Positions 51,135 through 59,637 of a stretch of DNA of 64,000 nucleotides are shown piece after piece. The translations under genes and the position numbers were made by a program. The notes beneath the pieces are model-generated. The model was not told the DNA's origin and did not search any database. It was given only the letters and a program-made list of their open reading frames with translations. How positions within the stretch are numbered: position 1 is the stretch's first letter; every line of letters begins with the position of its first letter. The DNA is from Pseudomonas sp. HOU2 (GTDB lineage: Bacteria > Pseudomonadota > Gammaproteobacteria > Pseudomonadales > Pseudomonadaceae): the NCBI RefSeq assembly GCF_040729435.1, contig NZ_CP160398.1:992001-1056000 (forward strand). The letters are read 5' to 3'.

Positions 51135-53681
51135 TTGATCGCGGAAAAGGATCCTTTGGGTGCCGTCACCGAATACCGGTACGACGACAACGGACTGATG
51201 ACTGCCGTCATCCCGCCGGAAGACGAAGCGACCACGTATGAATACATCAATGGTTTCGTCAGCGATGTTCATCGCGGCAAAGCCAGTTGGAAGTACCAAC
51301 GCAACCGTCAGGGCGACATCACCCAGCAAATCGACCCGGACGGCAATGCCACGCTATACAGCTACGACGCCCAAGGTCGCCTGCTGGAGATCCGCCACCC
51401 CGACGGCAGCCGCCATCAACTGGGCTGGAACAACCTCGGGCAGTTACTGGAAGAGCGCCTGCCGGACGGCGGTCAACGCAAGTACCGCTACGACGCACTG
51501 GGTCGTCAGATCACTCGCCAGGAAGAATCCGGCGCCATCACCCAATACCAATGGGATGCGGCCAACCGCCTGGCACAAGTCACGCTGCCGGGCGGTGCAA
51601 CACGCGCCTTCACCTACAACGCCTATGGCAACGTCACCGCCGAACGCGACGAACTCGGGCGCGTCACGCGATATGAGTATGCGGACAATCTGCACCTGGT
51701 CAGCCGCCGCATCAATCCGGACGGCAGCCAACTGCGCTACCGCTACGACAACTCGCGTCTGTTGCTCACTGACATCGAAAACGAGCGCGGCGAGCATTAC
51801 CAACTCGATTACTACTCGAACGGCCTGATCCAACAGGAAACTGGCTTCGACGGTCGCCGCACCGCCTACGAATACGACCTCAACGGCCAGTTGCTGAAGA
51901 AAACCGAGTTCGGTGATGACGGCAGCGAACTCGTTACCGAATACCAACGCGATGCCGCTGGCCGTTTGCTAGTCAAAACCCTGTCCGACGGCGAAGAAAT
52001 TCACTACAGCTACGACGCCCTCGGTCGCCTCGTAAACGTTGACGACGGCCACTGGCCGCTCGCCTACAAGTACGACCTGCAAGACCGCCTCATCGAGGAA
52101 CACCAAGGCTGGGGCACCCTGCGCTACGAGTACGACAGCGTCGGCCAGCTGAGCCATTGTCGCCTCCCGGATGGCAGCAAACTCGACTACCGCCACCTGT
52201 CCGGCGGACGCCTGAGCAGCATCGACCTCAACGGTTCACGCCTGACCAGCCATCAGTTCAGAGCCGGTCGTGAACAACAGCGCCAGCAAGGCCTGTTGCT
52301 CAGCCAGTACCAGTACGACGAACAAGGCCGACTGCAAGCCCACACCGTCGGCCAGCGTGATAAAAACCTGTTCCAGCGTCGCTACAACTACGACGCCAAC
52401 GGCAACCTCGCCGGCATCGACGACAGCCGCAAGGGCAATCGCAGCTACCATTACGACCCGCTCGACCGACTCATCAGCGTGCGCGGCGCTACACCGGAGA
52501 GCTTCGCCCACGACCCGGCGGGCAACCTGCTGGGTCAGAACAACGAAGGCACGGCCAACCTCGCTAACGTCAAAGGCAACCGTCTGCTGATGCAAGGCGA
52601 CCGTCATTACGACTATGACGCCTATGGCAATCTGATCCGCGAACGTCGTGGCACCGGCCAGAAACTCGTCACTGAATACAGATACGACTGCCAGCACCGT
52701 CTCATTGGCGTCAGCCTGCCGGGCGGTAGCACCGCGTCCTACAAATACGACGCCTTTGGTCGCCGCGTCGAAAAAACCATCGACGGCCACACCACGGAAT
52801 TCCTGTGGCAAGGCGAACGTCTGATCGCTGAAAGCGCCGAAAACCGCTACCGCAGCTACATCTATGAGCCCGGCAGCTTCCGCCCACTGGCGATGCTCGA
52901 TGGCGAAGGCCCGAGCAAAGCCACGCCGTTTTACTACCAACTCGACCACCTCGGCACACCGCAGGAACTCACCGACTACAGTGGCGAGATCATGTGGTCG
53001 GCCAAGTACCGCGCCTACGGTAACCTCGCGGCGCTGGACGTCAGCGAGATCGATAATCCGTTGCGCTTCCAGGGTCAGTATTTCGACGCTGAGACGGGCC
53101 TACACTACAACCGGCATCGCTACTACAATCCGGGGACTGGACGGTTTTTGACGCCGGATCCGATCAAGCTTGCTGGGGGGTTGAATAATTACCTGTATGT
53201 CTCAAACCCCACAGGCTGGGTGGATCCTCTTGGGCTTAATCAGTGTCCGGGTAGCGGCAGATATTTAGAAAAACCCGCAGAAGCTGATGGTTCTTTAAAC
53301 ATTGGTGCCGGTACAAATCCGATAGAGGGTTATTACAATATCGATATTGATCCTAAAGCTCCGGGAGTACACGCTGGGAATGCAACGGATTTGTCGGGTA
53401 TAAAATCAGGATCACAAAGTCATATCAACATGGATAACCCTTACGGCTACGACCCTTTAAACCCAGAAATATTAAGGGTATTATCCGAAAATGGAAAAAT
53501 CACTATTACAGGCAGCGCATTCGCAAACAAATACACAAAGAAATCACTAAAAAGAATAGATGAATTAGGGCTAAGAATAGTTTCACAAACCAAAGTCGAC
53601 CCAAAAGGCTTTAAAACAATTGACGGCAAGCAAATCGAATCAAAACAACTTGATCAGTTTGTAATCGAGAGGGCAAAATGA
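51135..53681 (+). CDS. Rhs fragment 3 with methyltransferase-like C-terminal toxin CT3
   Basis: The 848-residue open frame (first possible start TTG at 51135) is RHS core, very similar to the full-length protein, ending WVDPLGL (53223-53237). CT3, about 148 residues, begins NQCPGSGRYLEKPAEADGSL. It contains LNIGAGTNPIEGYYNIDIDP, GVHAGNATDLSGI, MDNPYGYDPLNPEILRVLSENGKITITGS, which reads as a Rossmann methyltransferase: a glycine motif I, the acidic motif II DID, the NPYGY motif IV and the RVLxxNG motif. An isolated fragment without its own start; likely a silent cassette that recombination could join to the full-length gene. Confidence 0.7.
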   Translation: MIAEKDPLGAVTEYRYDDNGLMTAVIPPEDEATTYEYINGFVSDVHRGKASWKYQRNRQGDITQQIDPDGNATLYSYDAQGRLLEIRHPDGSRHQLGWNNLGQLLEERLPDGGQRKYRYDALGRQITRQEESGAITQYQWDAANRLAQVTLPGGATRAFTYNAYGNVTAERDELGRVTRYEYADNLHLVSRRINPDGSQLRYRYDNSRLLLTDIENERGEHYQLDYYSNGLIQQETGFDGRRTAYEYDLNGQLLKKTEFGDDGSELVTEYQRDAAGRLLVKTLSDGEEIHYSYDALGRLVNVDDGHWPLAYKYDLQDRLIEEHQGWGTLRYEYDSVGQLSHCRLPDGSKLDYRHLSGGRLSSIDLNGSRLTSHQFRAGREQQRQQGLLLSQYQYDEQGRLQAHTVGQRDKNLFQRRYNYDANGNLAGIDDSRKGNRSYHYDPLDRLISVRGATPESFAHDPAGNLLGQNNEGTANLANVKGNRLLMQGDRHYDYDAYGNLIRERRGTGQKLVTEYRYDCQHRLIGVSLPGGSTASYKYDAFGRRVEKTIDGHTTEFLWQGERLIAESAENRYRSYIYEPGSFRPLAMLDGEGPSKATPFYYQLDHLGTPQELTDYSGEIMWSAKYRAYGNLAALDVSEIDNPLRFQGQYFDAETGLHYNRHRYYNPGTGRFLTPDPIKLAGGLNNYLYVSNPTGWVDPLGLNQCPGSGRYLEKPAEADGSLNIGAGTNPIEGYYNIDIDPKAPGVHAGNATDLSGIKSGSQSHINMDNPYGYDPLNPEILRVLSENGKITITGSAFANKYTKKSLKRIDELGLRIVSQTKVDPKGFKTIDGKQIESKQLDQFVIERAK

Positions 53682-54298
53682 ATTTCTCAGTTGACATTAC
53701 AGAATCCTTTGGCGCTATCGATTTCGATAATGCCGGCGGAGTTATTTCACATATAAATATACCCCCGAACGAAAATATTCAAGATAAATTTCGACTCGAA
53801 TTATTTAACTTTGTACTTAACTTAATAGACAAACCGGTAATTTCTTCAATAGAAAACCAGAATCCAAATTTTCTAGAAAAGATGGACGAGGACGGATTCC
53901 TGGTCATCAAGAAAGCTATTATCACATTTGAAAAAATAAAAGGTCACGAAAAATTAATACGCCTATTGAACCAGGAAAGTGGCTACTTGACACACGAATC
54001 TTACGGCCCAAAACTAGAGAACAAAGATAAAATATACGACATCGGCGGAAGATCGTTTTCAACTCCTGAATTATTAATTAACCTCGCAATAATTTCACCA
54101 AAAAAAGTAATCCTCGACTTCAGCGCTTCAAACCACACCTATATACCCACATACGAAGAACTTCAGAAATCAGTAGGAATATTGAACTCACAAGCAAATC
54201 GTTCCCAACCTGAAATCCAGGGAGTATTCGATACTAACTTTAGCAATTCTCATATGATAAACGACTTTGACGCAGGCTATCGAGTATACAAATTATAG
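53678..54298 (+). CDS. Probable immunity protein for CT3
   Basis: The 206-residue AT-rich gene (MNFSVDITESFGAIDFDNAGG) overlaps the CT3 stop codon by four bases. No family is recognised. After its TAG stop the same frame runs on for about 26 codons (GPYGRDYSGAFAQSFNQRYP...) to a TAA at about 54391, so the ancestral protein may have been longer or a remnant of another module is joined here. Confidence 0.65.
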   Translation: MNFSVDITESFGAIDFDNAGGVISHINIPPNENIQDKFRLELFNFVLNLIDKPVISSIENQNPNFLEKMDEDGFLVIKKAIITFEKIKGHEKLIRLLNQESGYLTHESYGPKLENKDKIYDIGGRSFSTPELLINLAIISPKKVILDFSASNHTYIPTYEELQKSVGILNSQANRSQPEIQGVFDTNFSNSHMINDFDAGYRVYKL

Positions 54299-54501
54299 AA
54301 AAGTAACGAACCGGGGCCATATGGAAGAGATTATTCAGGAGCTTTTGCTCAAAGTTTCAACCAGAGGTATCCTCACGAAAAACTGAATGTATAAATAGTT
54401 GCAGCACGCACAACAAGAACCGTAACTGATGGATAGCATTTTTATAGACAAATCAAAGGACAAAAACAGGCAAGAAAAGTTTACAGATTTATTTCGCTTG
54501 C
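54299..54501. other. Decayed coding remnant after the CT3 immunity gene
   Basis: The first 95 bp hold the in-frame tail described for the immunity gene, ending HEKLNV. The remaining 110 bp are AT-rich with no frame I can identify. Confidence 0.4.
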
Positions 54502-54613
54502 AAAAAAGGGACAGATTTATTTTCCGGCTTGCCCCCCTTTTTTTGATTCAAAAGTTTTTTGAAGACAGCCTTTCTTAGCCCCCTTTTCAGAAAATAAATC
54601 CGTCCCCTTTTTT
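54502..54613. repeat. GGGACAGATTTATTTTC inverted repeat at the left edge of rhs fragment 4
   Basis: GGGACAGATTTATTTTC (about 54508-54524) and its inverse GAAAATAAATCCGTCCC (about 54590-54606) have one mismatch. A/T runs flank them: AAAAAA before and TTTTTT after. Rhs homology starts 3 bp after the T-run, at 54616. Similar inverted repeats are widespread in pseudomonads. Confidence 0.8.
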
Positions 54614-54615
54614 CT

Positions 54616-55020
54616 CAGCTATCACTACGACCCGCTTGATCGGCTGATCAGCGTGCGCGGCGCTACGCCGGAAAGCTTCGCCCACGATCCGGCGAGTAAC
54701 CTCCAGGGTCAGAACAACGAAGGCACGGCCAACCTCGCCAACGTCAAAGGCAACCGTCTGCTGATGCAGGGCGACCGTCATTACGACTATGACGCCTATG
54801 GCAATCTGATCCGCGAACGTCGTGGCACCGGCCAGAAACTCGTCACTGAATACAGATACGACTGCCAGCACCGTCTCATCGGCGTAAGCCTGCCGGGCGG
54901 TAGCACCGCGTCCTGCAAATACGACGCCTTTGGTCGCCGCATCGAAAAAACCGTCGACGGTCACACCACCGAATTCCTGTGGCAAGGCGAGCGGCTGATC
55001 GCCGAAAACGCAGAAAACCG
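54616..55020 (+). pseudogene. 5' part of Rhs fragment 4, frameshifted
   Basis: It reads SYHYDPLDRLISVRGATPES through LIAENAENR, matching the late RHS core. At about 55020 four bases are missing against the full-length gene (CGCTATCGCACC became CGCGCACC), shifting the frame. Other substitutions, such as SCKYDAF for SYKYDAF, indicate drift. Confidence 0.75.
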
Positions 55021-55866
55021 CGCACCTACATCTACGAACCAGGCAGCTTCCGCCCACTGGCGATGCTCGATGGTGAAGGTCCCCTGAAGGCGACGCCGTT
55101 CTATTACCAACTCGACCACCTCGGCACCCCTCAAGAGCTCACCGACTACAGCGGCGAAATCATGTGGTCGGCGAAATACCGTGCATATGGCAATCTGGCA
55201 ACCCTGGACGTCGCAGAAATCGACAACCCTCTACGCTTCCAGGGTCAGTATTTCGATGCCGAGACGGGATTACATTTCAACCGGCACCGCTACTACAATC
55301 CGGGCACTGGACGGTTTTTGACGCCGGATCCGATCAAGCTTGCGGGTGGATTGAATAACTACCAGTACGTGCCAAATCCTACGGGGTGGGTGGATCCGCT
55401 GGGGTTGAACTGCGTCCCTGGAGAATGTCCCGATGAGGTGCCAGCTCCCGAAAAAGATGTTCGCAAATTTTCCAGCACCAAGTACAAACCAGAGGAGGTA
55501 TTGGGTCGTAAGGTCTATAAAAATACTATGGACGTAGAGCCTGGGGTTCCTACTACAATTGACAAGAGCGTTGACCCTAGAATACGCAAAAAAATCGAAG
55601 AAGACGGATGGAGTAACCTGGACCTGATGAAAAACGGAAACGCTCCCATTGGTCCAGATGGGAAATACATCAACCTTCACCACGTTACAGGCGATGAGCC
55701 AGGGCCGATGGTGGAGTTAACCGGAACCGTACACAAGAAATACCATAAAGAACTTCATGGCACTATTGAAGACGGTGATAGCTTCAGGAATGACCCAAAG
55801 CTAGAATTACAGTATTCAAAATTTAGAAAAGCATATTGGAAAGAACGAGCCAAAGACTTTGAGTGA
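54979..55866 (+). CDS. Rhs fragment 4 with LHH-type HNH nuclease toxin CT4
   Basis: The open frame of 295 residues becomes rhs-homologous from about residue 17 (YIYEPGSFRPLAMLDG) to WVDPLGL (55393-55407). CT4, about 152 residues, has DGKYINLHHVTGDEPGPMVE and TVHKKYHKELHG, the LHH signature of the HNH/ENDO VII nuclease superfamily used by many polymorphic toxins to cut DNA. The SUKH-type immunity gene follows by 8 bp. The start is artificial: upstream rhs sequence is in another frame, so it is probably a silent cassette. Confidence 0.75.
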   Translation: MARRAADRRKRRKPRTYIYEPGSFRPLAMLDGEGPLKATPFYYQLDHLGTPQELTDYSGEIMWSAKYRAYGNLATLDVAEIDNPLRFQGQYFDAETGLHFNRHRYYNPGTGRFLTPDPIKLAGGLNNYQYVPNPTGWVDPLGLNCVPGECPDEVPAPEKDVRKFSSTKYKPEEVLGRKVYKNTMDVEPGVPTTIDKSVDPRIRKKIEEDGWSNLDLMKNGNAPIGPDGKYINLHHVTGDEPGPMVELTGTVHKKYHKELHGTIEDGDSFRNDPKLELQYSKFRKAYWKERAKDFE

Positions 55867-55874
55867 GGAAACCC

Positions 55875-56321
55875 ATGCATAACTATCAAGATTTGATAAC
55901 AAAGCTCGACAACTCCGACGAAGAAACTTTTTGGCTCGGCTCCGCCACTACTGAGCAAATTAAAAAGCTCGAAATCATTTTAGACATAAAACTACCTGAA
56001 GATTTCGTTGATTTCTTGAGTGTATGCGGTGGCGGTGGAGCAGCAGGCTCAGAAATATGTGGAATTGAGAACAATGATGCGACCTTAGATAATGGCGGAA
56101 CTGTAAATTACAGCACCGTGTATTGTCGATCAGAATTTGAACTACCTAGAAACTTCGCAGTGATTTACTTAAAGGATGACGAAGTTTGCTGGGTAATAGA
56201 TTGTGGACCCACAGGAAACGGCCAGATCATTAGCTACGATCTGTTTAAGAAAAAACCGTCAAAAAAAATAGCAGATAACTTTTATTCATTCTTTAAAGAA
56301 TACGTCGAACTTAGAACCTGA
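55875..56321 (+). CDS. SMI1/KNR4 (SUKH) family immunity protein for CT4
   Basis: From the ATG at 55875 (after GAGGA) the protein has 148 residues with the SUKH pattern ATTEQIKKLEIILDIKLPED followed by FVDFLSVCGGGG, and CWVIDCGPTGNGQI. SUKH proteins neutralise nuclease toxins of the HNH/LHH type, which fits the upstream CT4. A GTG at 55863, overlapping the toxin stop codon, is an alternative start. Confidence 0.85.
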   Translation: MHNYQDLITKLDNSDEETFWLGSATTEQIKKLEIILDIKLPEDFVDFLSVCGGGGAAGSEICGIENNDATLDNGGTVNYSTVYCRSEFELPRNFAVIYLKDDEVCWVIDCGPTGNGQIISYDLFKKKPSKKIADNFYSFFKEYVELRT

Positions 56322-56634
56322 CTTATTCAACCCTGAACTATCTGATAAGCGGCAAGGGGCATTCTACATTCGATTTTCTAGACGTGGTCTAGCCCCGAAC
56401 AGATATCTGTATCTCGGTCTCCGAAGGTGGCATGTACATCAATCACCTTGCCGAGGTGTAGGGACTTAAAGGCAAATGAACAGATTTATTTTTCGACCGG
56501 CTCCCCTTTCGATTCAAAAGGGATTGAAAATAAACTCGTCGCCCTTTTACTTCATTTCAATCAACGACCAGTTGAAAACTCTATAACAGGCGAAGCATCT
56601 AGTAAAGCCTACTACATATTTTGAGCAATCTAAA
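56322..56634. other. Gene remnant and degenerate GGGACAGATTTATTTTC-type repeat
   Basis: One frame ends DICISVSEGGMYINHLAEV then TAG at about 56461, looking like the tail of a lost module. At about 56470-56560, ACAGATTTATTTTTCGACC and GAAAATAAACTCGTCGCCC form a diverged copy of the repeat seen at 54502, here with no rhs fragment after it. Confidence 0.45.
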
Positions 56635-57021
56635 ATGTGGACATCATCAAAATGGAACAAAAAGCAGTGGACGTCGATTTTCGGAGAAACATATTACCCC
56701 TCAAGCATGCGTACGTCATACGTAATGCTGGACGGAAACTCTATATGCATAAAATTATCCAGCAAAATAGAGCAAGCAGCCCCTAAAAAGTGGCTGACAA
56801 AGAATTACAACGAGTATGAGTTTCAGCTCTACATAGTAGACATAGAAAATTTTAATGTAGAGAATTTCAACTTCAGCGGCACCACCACCTTAACAATCGA
56901 GGGAAAATCCTCAGACTACAAAGTCACAATTAAATTTGAAAATAACTGCGTAGCCACATGCCAAGCAAAAAATATTAGTATAGCCAATATTAAGGCATAC
57001 AACAATGACGGCGCAGTGTAG
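56635..57021 (+). CDS. Orphan immunity-like protein
   Basis: The 128-residue AT-rich gene (MWTSSKWNKKQWTSIFGETY) has a mainly beta composition, with alternating hydrophobic strands such as EFQLYIVDIENFNVENFNFS. The size and start recall Imm50-type immunity proteins, but I am not sure of the family. No toxin precedes it directly; it may be left from a lost cassette. Confidence 0.55.
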   Translation: MWTSSKWNKKQWTSIFGETYYPSSMRTSYVMLDGNSICIKLSSKIEQAAPKKWLTKNYNEYEFQLYIVDIENFNVENFNFSGTTTLTIEGKSSDYKVTIKFENNCVATCQAKNISIANIKAYNNDGAV

Positions 57022-57224
57022 CACAATGCGATCACTGACACTTTTTTAGACAGTAGTGCATTCAGGCATTACCGACAATGTCGGGTACAGATCACAGTTT
57101 CTTTTTACATAGCCGCGATTATCTTACAATCTAATCGCCTTCATAAACATGACTCTTTGGCTCTCTATTTTCAGGCAGAAACTATACCCATTACTTTGCG
57201 GCCCTTCGGTTTACATGAGCACCC

Positions 57225-57722
57225 ATGAATAAACATCAAATCACACTCGCCAATAACTGGACCGCCACCTTCGAAAACAACGGTGAGTTCCGCATGGGAG
57301 CCGAAGGCTGGAGCTTAGTCCTGCAAGGACCTGACGGCAGAAATATCAATTACTTCGCGGACAAGATCATTTTGGTCAACGATGACGACGGCACCCAAGC
57401 TAATTCGTGCATTCGTCTATCCAGCGACGGTGTCTACGGTTATTTGAGTACAGCCGTTGATAGCTGCTGGGTGATCGATTTCTCGCGGTGCATGATCGCC
57501 CCGCACCGAGTGAGCATCCATCACTACCATGACGCCTATGACGAAAGCGTGGCAGCTTACGAACAACCCGCCTTCAAGCGTGTGAGGCAATACATCAGTG
57601 TGGTTGGAAGGTACATCTATCTGACCTTCCCGCTGACCAAAGATGAAGACTTCCCCAAGGTATGGGAAGAGTATCTATCCATACGCAAACGCCAACTGGA
57701 TGAGCTCTATTTCAGAAACTGA
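57225..57722 (+). CDS. Orphan immunity-like protein at the right end of the island
   Basis: The 165-residue protein (MNKHQITLANNWTATFENNG) has beta-rich sequence with SSDGVYGYLSTAVDSCWVIDFSRC and a C-terminal helix (WEEYLSIRKRQLDELYF). No signal peptide and no recognised family. Its GC content is closer to the chromosome than the preceding genes. Location suggests an immunity gene of a lost rhs toxin; a resident gene is possible. The 200 bp before it hold nothing identifiable. Confidence 0.55.
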   Translation: MNKHQITLANNWTATFENNGEFRMGAEGWSLVLQGPDGRNINYFADKIILVNDDDGTQANSCIRLSSDGVYGYLSTAVDSCWVIDFSRCMIAPHRVSIHHYHDAYDESVAAYEQPAFKRVRQYISVVGRYIYLTFPLTKDEDFPKVWEEYLSIRKRQLDELYFRN

Positions 57723-57760
57723 TCAGTGGGCGCCAATATCATCGTAGCTATTTGTGCGCC

Positions 57761-58573
57761 CTACCCGATCAACTCGTCCATCACCTCATACTTAACCACC
57801 ACCCGATTCCGATACAACCTCACCCTCTCCACCAATTCCCCCACCTGCCCCTTCTCCCGCACTTCCCGCCAGATTTCATTCTCCCGATACACCCGCTCGC
57901 CCTCGCGCACAAACCGGTGCCCTTCCTGAAACACGTGATACCGATACTCCCGCACCCGATCGCACAACAATTCCCCCTCCAACTGCGTTTCCCCCACATT
58001 CAACTTCAACTGAAAACTCCGATCCGTCGGGTTGTGCAGTACCAGGTCAACGTAGTTGTAGAAAATCGCCGCGCCGGAACCGAATGGCAGCACCCGCCCC
58101 TCATCCGGGAATGGATCGAAGCTGTGGTTGGAGCGCTCGACAACGATCAGTGGTGAGTGGATCGCCATCCAGTGGATCAGGTTGCTCAGTTGGCAGATTC
58201 CGCCGCCGACACCCCGTCGTGCTTCGCCGAAGGACAGTTCCATGCCTTCGACGTAGCCGCGTTTGCGGGTTGGGCGGCCGACGAGGCGGCAGAAGGAGAA
58301 GTGTTCGCCGGGGGCGATGATGAGGCCGTCGATGGCGGCGACGGCGAGTTTGAGGTTGATGACTTTGTTGTGTTGCAGGGCGAGGTCGGAGTCGCCGAGT
58401 TTGCGGATGAGTTTCGAGGTGTGTTTCAGGTAGCGGAATGGCAGGCGATCAGCGCCGGCCACAAGGCGTGCGTAGCGTTTGCTGGAGCAGTGCCAGGCGA
58501 TCTGGCGGAACAGTCTTTTTTGCCACACGCGCAGCCAGTACAGGGCCGGGTGGTAGAGGGAAAGTGGTTTCAT
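57761..58573 (-). CDS. VanW-family protein
   Basis: The protein has 270 residues from the ATG at 58573; the frame is open to 58717. The VanW pattern is clear: LIIAPGEHFSFCRLVGRPTRKRGY, GGGICQLSNLIHWMAIHSPL, HSFDPFPDEGRVLPFGSGAAIFYNY. VanW proteins accompany some vancomycin-resistance and cell-surface loci but have no established activity. No signal peptide is evident. It ends 40 bp from the island's last gene, so marks its right border. Confidence 0.85.
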   Translation of the reverse strand: MKPLSLYHPALYWLRVWQKRLFRQIAWHCSSKRYARLVAGADRLPFRYLKHTSKLIRKLGDSDLALQHNKVINLKLAVAAIDGLIIAPGEHFSFCRLVGRPTRKRGYVEGMELSFGEARRGVGGGICQLSNLIHWMAIHSPLIVVERSNHSFDPFPDEGRVLPFGSGAAIFYNYVDLVLHNPTDRSFQLKLNVGETQLEGELLCDRVREYRYHVFQEGHRFVREGERVYRENEIWREVREKGQVGELVERVRLYRNRVVVKYEVMDELIG

Positions 58574-58788
58574 CCGTGGGGCGACGGCAGGTGCCGTTTC
58601 TTCCTTGAAGCATCTGAGGGGCGCGCAGTTTAGCCTGTGGGACGGCTTGCGTCGTGCGCGAGATGCCGTGGCTCGACACACTTCGAATGGCTTGCTGAAC
58701 GGCAAATTAAGCTTCAACTAAGCTTGCGTCGCTAGCATCCCGGCCCGAGAGACACCTGTCGCCGATCAACCGCGGATGAGCTTCCCGA

Positions 58789-59595
58789 ATGAGCCAGTTT
58801 GATTTACCAGCCGTTACGCAGCCGAATTTCAGTCTTGTATTGGTAAATTACAAAACCCCGGACATCACCCGGATGTGCCTGGAGTTGTTGCGCGAGCATG
58901 TCCAGGAACAGCGCATTCCGGTTTGGGTGGTGGACAATGATTCGGCGGATGCCAGCCTGGATTACTTGCGCTCGCTGGACTGGATCAATCTGATCGAGCG
59001 CCCCTCCCCCGGTAAAGAAGCGGGACATATTGCCCATGGCAAGGCGCTGGATCTGGCGCTGGAGAAAGTTGAAACCGACTATCTGTTTCTGCTGCACACC
59101 GACACCTTTGTCTACGACAAGGAAGTCTTTGCGATGATGTTGCGTGAGTGCACAGCGTCTGCGGATATCGCCGCAGTCGGGTGTGTCGAGCAAATCAATC
59201 GTGGGATTGTCAGAGATACCTGGCGACTTACTTCGCGGTTTTGCAAACACTATATTCGCCGGGTGAAAACTGCGTTGGGTCTGCGCAGTAAAGAGCCAAA
59301 ACCTTATCGGGAAACTCACCTGAAGAGTTTCTGCACATTGTGGAACGCCAAGTTGATGAAGTCCCTGGATCTGAACTTTTGCATGGATGACCGGGTGCCC
59401 GGTTACACCCTGCAGGATCGAATGGTCGCTCTGGGCTACGGCATCAAGCTGTTGTCACCGCGCAAGATTTTCCGCTATCTGGATCACATTCAGGCAGGAA
59501 CCGTCGCAGCCGCCGGCACCTACGGCAAAAACCACCGCCGAACCAGAATGTACGAAGCCACCCTCAAACGCTTTGAGGGGCAGGCCTCGGCATAA
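58789..59595 (+). CDS. Family 2 glycosyltransferase
   Basis: The 268-residue GT-A type enzyme shows FSLVLVNYKTPDITRMCLEL, VWVVDNDSADASLDYLRSL (nucleotide-sugar site), FLLHTDTFVYDKEVF with the DxD-type motif HTDT, and VAAVGCVEQIN. It would transfer a sugar to a surface polysaccharide or lipid; donor and acceptor are unknown. It stands alone, divergent from vanW, with a strong terminator. Confidence 0.85.
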   Translation: MSQFDLPAVTQPNFSLVLVNYKTPDITRMCLELLREHVQEQRIPVWVVDNDSADASLDYLRSLDWINLIERPSPGKEAGHIAHGKALDLALEKVETDYLFLLHTDTFVYDKEVFAMMLRECTASADIAAVGCVEQINRGIVRDTWRLTSRFCKHYIRRVKTALGLRSKEPKPYRETHLKSFCTLWNAKLMKSLDLNFCMDDRVPGYTLQDRMVALGYGIKLLSPRKIFRYLDHIQAGTVAAAGTYGKNHRRTRMYEATLKRFEGQASA

Positions 59596-59603
59596 TCGCG
59601 AAC

Positions 59604-59637
59604 AAAAAAAGGGCGACTTTATAGTCGCCCTTTTTTT
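59604..59637 (+). terminator. Rho-independent terminator after the glycosyltransferase gene
   Basis: The stem GGGCGACT/AGTCGCCC with a TTAT loop sits between A7 and T7 runs, 9 bp after the stop codon. Confidence 0.95.

Noticed and set aside
48566..54613. Insertion sequences bringing the rhs fragments
   Set aside because: No transposase frame or target duplication is visible at the junctions; only the short inverted repeats are present.
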